The notes under the pieces were generated by a model. That model was not told the DNA's origin and ran no database searches. It saw only the letters and a program-made list of their open reading frames with translations. Below are positions 1 to 5,132 of a stretch of 5,774 nt of DNA, one piece after another. Where the stretch lies: positions 1 to 5,774 of the forward strand of contig SLKH01000213.1 of the NCBI GenBank assembly GCA_007134665.1. The letters run 5' to 3'. The translations under genes and the position numbers were made by a program. The first letter of the stretch is position 1; each line of letters begins with the position of its first letter. The DNA comes from Balneolaceae bacterium. GTDB lineage: Bacteria > Bacteroidota > Rhodothermia > Balneolales > Balneolaceae.

Positions 1-17
1 ACTATCTACTATCTACT
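1..17. repeat. Short 7-bp tandem repeat at the left edge
   Basis: ACTATCT occurs twice in a row followed by a partial third copy (ACT). It is cut by the window edge, so the true copy number is unknown. It may be a simple-sequence tract at the end of, or just beyond, an upstream gene. All six frames close within or close to the first 60 bases, so no substantial coding sequence continues through it. No function is claimed. Confidence 0.45.
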
Positions 18-60
18 TTCACATCACGACAGGATGAGAGTACCTGACTGACATCCCCTC

Positions 61-86
61 ATTGCATCGGCCTCTTCCATGCCAAT
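61..86. promoter_or_regulatory. Imperfect inverted repeat, possible enhancer-binding-protein site
   Basis: ATTGCAT at 61-67 and ATGCCAAT at 79-86 form an inverted repeat with one unpaired G. The perfect core is GCAT / ATGC around an 11-bp spacer. The centre lies about 70 bp upstream of the start site predicted for the sigma-54 promoter at 116-132. Sigma-54 promoters need an upstream-bound AAA+ activator that recognises dyads, so this is a reasonable place to look. The dyad is short, could occur by chance, and is a little close for a classical upstream activating sequence. A second weak dyad, GGATG 32-36 / CATCC 52-56, also exists. Confidence 0.2.
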
Positions 87-115
87 ACGTCAGATTCCAG
101 CTCAGGATTTATCTG

Positions 116-132
116 TTGGCACTATCGTTGCA
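116..132 (+). promoter_or_regulatory. Sigma-54 (RpoN) -24/-12 promoter of hsp20-dnaK
   Basis: The 17-base element reads TTGGCAC, then TATCG, then TTGCA. It fits the RpoN consensus YTGGCACGRNNNTTGCW at every fixed position except one (T123 where G is usual). The invariant GG is at 118-119 and GC at 130-131, with the required spacing. Taking C131 as -12 places transcription start near 143, sixteen bases before the preferred hsp20 start at 159. Expression would then require RpoN and an AAA+ enhancer-binding protein. A weaker sigma-70-like reading also exists here (TTGGCA 116-121 with TTATAC 140-145, 18-bp spacer), so constitutive transcription cannot be excluded. No CIRCE inverted repeat is present. 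Confidence 0.68.
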
Positions 133-158
133 GTTAAGGTTATACAAAGTTGAAAATT

Positions 159-584
159 ATGAATGATTTTACAGTAAATATTGAAAAACAGCTCTCCCGG
201 CTGGGTCGGGATCTTCAGGAATTTGTGGAGAGAATTGTTCCTGTTCAGGATACTGAAGGCGATTTTTCTCCATCATGTGATATTGTTGAGTCTGATGCGG
301 AATTCAGAATCTTAATGGACCTGCCCGGATTAAGTAAAAAGGATATTCAAATATCCCTTAAAGATCATGTACTAAGGATTAGTGGTGAGAGAATTTTCAA
401 ACTTGAAGAGAATGAAAAATTGAAACGGAATGAGAGAAAGTCAGGTGCTTTTTCAAGGTCGTTTGCAATACCAGAATATATCGATACAACGGAAACGAGT
501 GCATCTTTCAGGAATGGTGTTTTAATTGTAAAAATGCCGAAATCTGATAATAGTGAAGATGCTCAATCGATTCCAATTCAATAA
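159..584 (+). CDS. hsp20: Small heat-shock protein, Hsp20/alpha-crystallin family
   Basis: This is a predicted cytoplasmic ATP-independent holdase of 141 residues that binds unfolding proteins and keeps them ready for DnaK. Numbered from the ATG at 159, residues 1-35 are a variable N-terminal arm and about 38-129 form the alpha-crystallin beta-sandwich. Family landmarks are PSCDI (38-42), MDLPGL (53-58), ISGER (74-78), the GAFSRSF strand (96-102) and the ASFRNGVL segment (116-122), matching the conserved A-x-x-x-n-G-V-L signature. The C-terminal IPI at 138-140 is the I-x-I motif that drives oligomer assembly. An in-frame TTG at 150 would add three residues. I prefer ATG 159 because its leader AAAATT is identical to that of the dnaK start, and the predicted transcript start (about 143) would leave only 7 bases before the TTG. 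dnaK follows after 34 bp, so co-transcription is likely. Family assignment is very secure; client range is unknown. Confidence 0.95.
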   Translation: MNDFTVNIEKQLSRLGRDLQEFVERIVPVQDTEGDFSPSCDIVESDAEFRILMDLPGLSKKDIQISLKDHVLRISGERIFKLEENEKLKRNERKSGAFSRSFAIPEYIDTTETSASFRNGVLIVKMPKSDNSEDAQSIPIQ

Positions 585-618
585 CGAAATTTTAAATCAA
601 TAAAAACGAATCAAAATT

Positions 619-2556
619 ATGGGTAAGATAATAGGAATTGACTTGGGTACTACAAACTCTTGTGTATCCGTAATGGAAGGAAATGAGCCTGTTGTAATTC
701 AAAATGCTGAAGGCGGCCGGACGACACCATCAGTTGTTGCTTTTTCAAAAGATGGCGAACGACTGGTTGGAGCGCCCGCAAAACGACAGGCGATTACAAA
801 TCCGGATAAAACGATCTCATCAATTAAACGCTTCATGGGCCGGAAGTTCAGTGAGGTGAAGGGCGAAATCGACCAGGTTTCGTATAATGTAGTGAAAGCG
901 GATGACGGTACAGCCAGGGTTCAGATCGATGACCGCATGTATGCACCTCAGGAAATTTCAGCGATGGTGCTTCAGAAAATGAAGCAGACTGCCGAAGAGT
1001 ACCTGGGTCAAAAGGTAACTGAGGCTGTCATTACCGTACCGGCTTATTTTAATGATGCACAGAGAAAAGCAACTCAGGAAGCGGGAAAAATTGCCGGGCT
1101 TGATGTAAAGAGAATCATCAACGAGCCTACTGCTGCTTCCCTGGCATATGGACTCGACAAGAAAGATGATGATCAGACGATCGTAGTTTATGACCTCGGT
1201 GGAGGTACATTTGATGTCTCTATTCTTGAACTTGGCGACGGTGTATTTGAAGTGAAATCAACAAGTGGTGATACTCACCTGGGTGGTGATGACTTCGACA
1301 AAAAAGTAATCGATTTTCTTGCTGATCAATTCAAAAAAGATGAAGGAGTTGACCTGCGTCAGGACCCCATGGCGATGCAGCGGTTGAAGGATGCTGCTGA
1401 GAAAGCAAAAATTGAGCTTTCCAGCTCACAAAAAACCAATGTGAACCTGCCGTTTATCACTGCTACCGATTCGGGTCCGAAGCACCTGAATATCGACCTC
1501 ACACGCTCTAAATTTGAACAATTGGTTGATGATCTTGTACAGCGTACAGTCAAGCCATGTGAAAAAGCAATGAAGGATGCAGGATTGTCCAAGAATGAAA
1601 TCGATCAGGTCATACTTGTTGGAGGATCGACACGAATTCCGAAAATTCAGGAAGTTGTTCAGGAATTTTTTGGAAGAGAACCAAGCAAAGGCGTTAACCC
1701 GGATGAAGTGGTAGCAGTCGGCGCAGCCATTCAGGGAGGAGTGCTTTCCGGCGATGTAGATGATGTCGTACTTCTCGACGTTACTCCTCTTACACTTGGT
1801 ATCGAAACCCTTGGTGGTGTGATGACCAAACTGATCGAATCAAATACTACGATACCGACAAGCAAAACGGAAACATTCTCAACAGCCGCTGACAATCAGA
1901 GCAGTGTGGAAATTCACGTTCTGCAAGGTGAACGGGCGCGGGCTCAGGATAACCGGACACTTGGGCGTTTTCACCTTGATGGAATCCCGCCGGCTCCGCG
2001 TGGTGTGCCTCAGATTGAAGTAACCTTCGATATCGATGCCAACGGTGTTCTGAATGTAAGTGCCAAGGATAAAGGTACTGGCAAAGAGCAAAGTATCCGA
2101 ATCGAATCTTCTTCAGGATTAAGTGACGAAGAGATCAACAAAATGAAAGATGCTGCCGACGAGCATGCCGAAGAGGACAAAAAGATCCGGGAACAGGTTG
2201 AGAAGCTTAACAAGGCCGATAACCTGATCTTCTCTACAAAGAAACAGCTTGAAGAATACGGTGATAAAATTTCCGAAGGAAATAAAACCAAAATTCAGGA
2301 AGCTCTGGACAAGCTTGAAAAAGCAAAGAACGAAGAAAATGTTGAGGAACTTGATACAATCATCGATGAAGTAAATCAGGCATGGGCGAATGCTTCACAG
2401 GAAATTTACCAGGCTGCAGAACAGGAAAAACAGCAGGGTGAAGCAACGGGTGGTAATGGAGCTGCTGATGCAGAAGCCGGCGAACAATCTGAGGCCGATG
2501 ATGCAGTTGATGCCGACTTTGAAGTCGTTGACGATGATGACGATGAAAAAAAGTAG
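619..2556 (+). CDS. dnaK: Molecular chaperone DnaK (Hsp70)
   Basis: Cytosolic ATP-dependent Hsp70 chaperone, 645 residues, full length (E. coli DnaK is 638). The N-terminal ATPase domain opens with GIDLGTTNSCV (6-16), including the conserved Cys15. It carries catalytic Lys70 in SSIKR, the second Hsp70 signature around DLGGGTFDVSI (192-202) with Thr197 matching E. coli Thr199, and the third signature VGGSTRIPK. The hydrophobic interdomain linker VVLLD is at 383-387, followed by TPLTLGIETLGG and the beta substrate-binding domain. After the helical lid comes a Gln/Glu/Asp-rich tail ending DDDDDEKK, comparable to the acidic tails of other bacterial DnaKs. Its leader AAAATTATG matches that of hsp20 and lacks a Shine-Dalgarno sequence. 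No grpE, dnaJ or hrcA is adjacent, so those co-chaperones must lie elsewhere. The 34-bp gap after hsp20 shows no obvious promoter of its own, so expression probably depends on the upstream promoter. A terminator follows 41 bp after the stop. Confidence 0.99.
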   Translation: MGKIIGIDLGTTNSCVSVMEGNEPVVIQNAEGGRTTPSVVAFSKDGERLVGAPAKRQAITNPDKTISSIKRFMGRKFSEVKGEIDQVSYNVVKADDGTARVQIDDRMYAPQEISAMVLQKMKQTAEEYLGQKVTEAVITVPAYFNDAQRKATQEAGKIAGLDVKRIINEPTAASLAYGLDKKDDDQTIVVYDLGGGTFDVSILELGDGVFEVKSTSGDTHLGGDDFDKKVIDFLADQFKKDEGVDLRQDPMAMQRLKDAAEKAKIELSSSQKTNVNLPFITATDSGPKHLNIDLTRSKFEQLVDDLVQRTVKPCEKAMKDAGLSKNEIDQVILVGGSTRIPKIQEVVQEFFGREPSKGVNPDEVVAVGAAIQGGVLSGDVDDVVLLDVTPLTLGIETLGGVMTKLIESNTTIPTSKTETFSTAADNQSSVEIHVLQGERARAQDNRTLGRFHLDGIPPAPRGVPQIEVTFDIDANGVLNVSAKDKGTGKEQSIRIESSSGLSDEEINKMKDAADEHAEEDKKIREQVEKLNKADNLIFSTKKQLEEYGDKISEGNKTKIQEALDKLEKAKNEENVEELDTIIDEVNQAWANASQEIYQAAEQEKQQGEATGGNGAADAEAGEQSEADDAVDADFEVVDDDDDEKK

Positions 2557-2597
2557 GCCATAGCTCACACTTTAACAATAATTGAAGAAACGTGTTT

Positions 2598-2632
2598 AAA
2601 GGCCTTCTCTGAACAAGAGGAGGCCTTTTTTT
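2598..2632 (+). terminator. Intrinsic terminator after dnaK
   Basis: The arms at 2598-2610 and 2616-2628 pair over 13 bp (AAAGGCCTTCTCT with AGAGGAGGCCTTT), with a single G-U wobble and a 5-base GAACA loop. A run of seven T (2626-2632) overlaps the end of the second arm. This is a textbook Rho-independent terminator on the plus strand. It marks the end of the hsp20-dnaK transcript, although tsaD begins only 26 bp downstream in the same direction. Confidence 0.92.
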
Positions 2633-2658
2633 AATGTTCAGGCTAACAGAATTAGAAA

Positions 2659-3645
2659 ATGACCATTCTTGGTATAGAATCATCTTGTGATGAAACAGCA
2701 GCCGCTGTTTATGATGGTAAAAAAATGCTTTCAAATATTATTGCATCTCAGGCAGTTCATAAAACATTTGGCGGCATTGTCCCTGAACTGGCATCACGTG
2801 CTCACCACAAAACGATTACCGGTACCGTGGAACAGGCATTGAATGAAGCCGGTTCATGTATTGATGACATTGACGCAGTTGCAGTTACCAGTGGGCCCGG
2901 GTTGATGGGTTCTCTTCTTGTTGGATTATGTTTTGCCAAAGGCCTGTCACTTGCAAACAAAAAGCCACTGATCGGGATTGATCATATGGATGCACATATG
3001 TATGCAAATTTTATCGATGAAGAACCGGATTATCCATTTGTTTGCCTCATTGTTTCGGGAGGGCATACCAGGCTGGTTTATGTGGATGAACCGTTTCAAC
3101 ATACCATTTTAGGAAAAACAAGAGATGATGCTGCCGGAGAAGCTTTTGATAAAATTGGAAAGATTCTCGGCCTTCCTTACCCGGGTGGCCCGGAGATAGA
3201 TCAATGTGCACAAAAAGGTAACCCTGAATTTTATGAATTTCCAAGGTCGATGATGAATAAAGGGTTTGAGTTCAGCTTTTCAGGATTAAAAACAAGCCTG
3301 CTCTATTATTCGAAAGAAAAAGGGGAACAGTTCGTACAGGAACATCTTTATGACATTTGTGCCAGTGTTTCTGAGGCGATTACTGATGTGTTAATTGTGA
3401 AACTGGAACGGGCTGTAGTAAAGACCGGAGTAACATCGGTACTGCTGGCCGGAGGAGTTTCCGCAAATTCAATGTTGCGAAAGAAAGCTGAACACCTGTC
3501 TCACAAATTGAATGTCAAACTATTCATACCAAAAATGGAATACTGTACGGATAATGCTGCTATGATTGCAATTACCGGGTATATGAAAGCTCAGAGAGGG
3601 GAATTCGATGATATGGGACTCAAACCATATGCTAAATTAAACTGA
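2659..3645 (+). CDS. tsaD: tRNA N6-threonylcarbamoyladenosine transferase TsaD
   Basis: TsaD (Kae1/YgjD/Gcp family) transfers the threonylcarbamoyl group from TC-AMP to A37 of ANN-decoding tRNAs. It works with TsaB and TsaE, neither of which is in this window; older records call the family 'O-sialoglycoprotein endopeptidase'. The 328 residues are the normal bacterial length. Visible ASKHA-fold and active-site motifs are GIESSCDET (5-13), the metal-binding HMDAH (His109 and His113), SGGHT (133-137), DDAAGEAFDK (156-165), YPGGP (174-178), FSFSGLKT (205-212), GGVSAN (265-270) and TDNAAM (297-302, with metal ligand Asp298). The HxxxH loop is HMDAH rather than the HMEGH of E. coli; both His are kept. 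The ATG at 2659 begins directly with the expected MTILGIESS N-terminus, so the start is secure. There is no clear ribosome-binding site and no obvious promoter in the 26 bp after the dnaK terminator. It converges on rnhA, with 21 bp between the stop codons. Confidence 0.98.
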   Translation: MTILGIESSCDETAAAVYDGKKMLSNIIASQAVHKTFGGIVPELASRAHHKTITGTVEQALNEAGSCIDDIDAVAVTSGPGLMGSLLVGLCFAKGLSLANKKPLIGIDHMDAHMYANFIDEEPDYPFVCLIVSGGHTRLVYVDEPFQHTILGKTRDDAAGEAFDKIGKILGLPYPGGPEIDQCAQKGNPEFYEFPRSMMNKGFEFSFSGLKTSLLYYSKEKGEQFVQEHLYDICASVSEAITDVLIVKLERAVVKTGVTSVLLAGGVSANSMLRKKAEHLSHKLNVKLFIPKMEYCTDNAAMIAITGYMKAQRGEFDDMGLKPYAKLN

Positions 3646-3666
3646 ATGAAAACAGTACAAACCTTT

Positions 3667-4110
3667 TTAACTGAATTGCTTTGAAGCTTCTACAGCAAGC
3701 TGATCAGCCCGTTCATTCAGCTCAACTCCGGCATGGCCTTTCACTTTCACCCAATGGACATCATGAGGTTTCATTGATTTAATCATCTTTTCCCACAAGT
3801 CCCGGTTCTCAACCGGCTTCTTATTCGATTTGCGCCACCCTCTATTTTGCCAGTTGTTAATCCAGTTCTGACGAAAAGCGTTGATGATCAGGGCACTGTC
3901 ACTATGAATTTTTACAGTACATGGTTTCTTTAATGCCTTAAGCGCTTCGATAACGGCCTGCATTTCCATTCGATTATTAGTGGTATTGGCTGCACCTCCT
4001 GATAACTCCTTTCGCTTATTATTCCATATCAGCACAGCTCCCCAGCCACCAGGACCGGGATTTCCGCTGCAAGCACCGTCGGTATAAACAATAACTTCAG
4101 GTTTAGACAT
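3667..4110 (-). CDS. rnhA: Ribonuclease HI
   Basis: Cytoplasmic endonuclease that cuts the RNA strand of RNA:DNA hybrids (R-loops, replication primers). The 147 residues compare with 155 in E. coli. All four carboxylates of the two-metal centre are present: Asp11 in YTDGACSGNPGPGG, Glu49 in NNRMEM, Asp71 in HSDSA and Asp136 in NERAD. The catalytic-loop His126 sits in VKGHAG. The basic 'handle' is kept (WINNWQNRGWRKSNKKPV, about 83-100), as in E. coli-type bacterial RNase HI, with no extra hybrid-binding domain. A minor oddity is HSDSALII, where the family more often has TDSxYV around the third Asp; the acid itself is unchanged. Its ATG lies inside the end of pyrF (8-bp overlap, ATGTCTAA), so it is probably translated from the pyrF mRNA by coupling. 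No strong terminator is visible after its stop. Confidence 0.97.
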   Translation of the reverse strand: MSKPEVIVYTDGACSGNPGPGGWGAVLIWNNKRKELSGGAANTTNNRMEMQAVIEALKALKKPCTVKIHSDSALIINAFRQNWINNWQNRGWRKSNKKPVENRDLWEKMIKSMKPHDVHWVKVKGHAGVELNERADQLAVEASKQFS

Positions 4111-4942
4111 ATTGCTTACTGATTTTTTTGAGCTCTTGCTTCAATTTTTTTGCACTTTTTTCAACATCATCTTTCCATTTTTTCCGGTTCCCTCCTGCAT
4201 AAATGATCGACCGACTTGAACTTATTACGGGTATTCCCTCATGTTCAGAGAGAAAATCGATTAAGTCATCGGTTTTTCCGCCCTGAGAGCCCACTCCTGG
4301 AATTAACAAACAAGCCTGGGGATAAGCATTAAGCACGAGTTTTAATTCAGATGGGTATGTAGCTCCAACCACCATTCCAATGTGGGTCTGGCTTTTCTGC
4401 ATTTTTCGCCGCAACTGATCAGCGATGTATTCAGCCAATGAGAGCCGGCCTTCAAACCGACGAAGAAGAAGGTCATTTGCACCCGGGTTAGAAGTTAATA
4501 CCAGTGAATAAATAGCTTTGGAAGGCTCATGAATAAACGGATCCAATGTATCAAATCCCATCAGCGGATTAAGTGTAATTGCATCCGTGTCGAAGTAATC
4601 AAAAAAAGATCGCTTATACTGAAGTGCTGTAGATCCGATATCCCCCCGTTTGGCATCAGCAATTACAATTTTTTCATCAGGTATCATATCGAGTACCTTT
4701 TTAAATACCGAAAGGCCGTTTTCCCCGATTGATTCAAAGAATGCGAGATTTGGTTTATATGCACAACAATAGTCCTGGGTGGCATCAATCACATCTTTAC
4801 AGAAATGTATTACCTGATCTTCGATACCGTCATACCGTTTGGTGATCTCTTCGGGTAACAGGTCCGGGTTGGGATCCAATCCCACACATAAAACGGACTC
4901 GCTATGCTTAACCGACTTAGAAAGTTTGCTTGTATAATCCAT
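4103..4942 (-). CDS. pyrF: Orotidine 5'-phosphate decarboxylase, type 2
   Basis: Catalyses decarboxylation of OMP to UMP, the last step of de novo pyrimidine synthesis, in the cytosol. At 279 residues it is longer than the 230-245 of the E. coli type and fits the 'type 2' PyrF subfamily known from Bacteroidota, mycobacteria and myxobacteria. Landmarks are LCVGLDPNPDLLP (18-30), AYKPNLAFFE (61-70), the catalytic DAKRGDIGST (96-105; Asp96, Lys98 and Asp101 form the charge network), VGATYPSEL (192-200), PGVGSQGG (215-222, phosphate loop) and SSSRSIIYAG (241-250), whose Arg is the likely phosphate gripper. A Lys-rich helix ends the protein. The ATG at 4940-4942 gives the expected N-terminus; its leader is A/T-rich with no clear Shine-Dalgarno. 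It is the first gene of a minus-strand pair with rnhA. No PyrR-type attenuator is evident upstream. Confidence 0.97.
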   Translation of the reverse strand: MDYTSKLSKSVKHSESVLCVGLDPNPDLLPEEITKRYDGIEDQVIHFCKDVIDATQDYCCAYKPNLAFFESIGENGLSVFKKVLDMIPDEKIVIADAKRGDIGSTALQYKRSFFDYFDTDAITLNPLMGFDTLDPFIHEPSKAIYSLVLTSNPGANDLLLRRFEGRLSLAEYIADQLRRKMQKSQTHIGMVVGATYPSELKLVLNAYPQACLLIPGVGSQGGKTDDLIDFLSEHEGIPVISSSRSIIYAGGNRKKWKDDVEKSAKKLKQELKKISKQYV

Positions 4943-5019
4943 AAATATAATCCATTCAAATCCGGTCTGAAGATAAGGAAATCATAGAATTCTGTAATAG
5001 TAGATTTATAGTCATTTTT

Positions 5020-5049
5020 GTTATAGAACTTTTCGAAAATCATTCACAA
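5020..5049 (-). promoter_or_regulatory. Candidate sigma-70-type promoter for pyrF-rnhA
   Basis: On the minus strand TTGTGA (5049-5044) and TATAAC (5025-5020) are separated by 18 bp, matching four and five of six consensus bases. Transcription would start near 5013 and leave a leader of about 70 bases before the pyrF ATG. A 10-bp perfect palindrome (5030-5039) lies in the spacer. The region is A/T-rich, so chance matches are likely. The Bacteroidota -7 motif TAnnTTTG is not clearly present. Confidence 0.3.
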
Positions 5050-5073
5050 TACTCTGATGCTGTTGCGACAGGT

Positions 5074-5104
5074 TTGATGAAACGTCATTCAATATCCTTA
5101 TATT
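5074..5104 (+). promoter_or_regulatory. Candidate promoter for the methyltransferase gene
   Basis: TTGATG (5074-5079) and TATATT (5099-5104) with a 19-bp spacer would start transcription near 5111, about 22 bases before the ATG at 5133. The matches are four and five of six to the sigma-70 boxes. It faces away from the pyrF promoter candidate, which suits the divergent arrangement. The evidence is only sequence resemblance in A/T-rich DNA. Confidence 0.27.
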
Positions 5105-5132
5105 CAGCCTTTAATTTTATAAGAGTTTTTTT

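Noticed and set aside
1..115. Possible end of an upstream gene or a short peptide gene
   Set aside because: Plus frames stop by about position 51 and minus frames contain stops within the first 21 bases. The best minus-strand frame (ATG at 81) is only 18 codons.
1..158. CIRCE/HrcA operator, tRNA or riboswitch upstream of the chaperone genes
   Set aside because: There is no TTAGCACTC-N9-GAGTGCTAA dyad, no cloverleaf, and the predicted leader RNA (about 16 bases) is too short for a thermosensor.
1359..2291. Three minus-strand open frames inside dnaK (1359-1592, 1879-2091, 2010-2291)
   Set aside because: All are antisense to the conserved DnaK sequence, overlap one another in part, and show no recognisable domain.
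2546..2552. Run of seven A in the dnaK 3' end as a programmed slippage site
   Set aside because: It lies two codons before the stop, codes normally for Glu-Lys-Lys, and a slip would alter only the last residues of a disordered tail.
2360..2734. Minus-strand open frame of 124 codons opposite the dnaK 3' end and the tsaD start
   Set aside because: It lies antisense to two certain genes, spans the dnaK terminator, and encodes a low-complexity His/Leu/Gln-rich product that mirrors acidic and Gln codons of DnaK. It is a shadow frame.
3047..3244. Minus-strand open frame inside tsaD
   Set aside because: It is fully antisense to conserved TsaD motifs (SGGHT through YPGGP) and has no recognisable family.
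4529..5043. Plus-strand frame 4529-4732 and minus-strand frame 4810-5043 around pyrF
   Set aside because: Both overlap the well-supported pyrF frame or its A/T-rich leader and have no recognisable domain.
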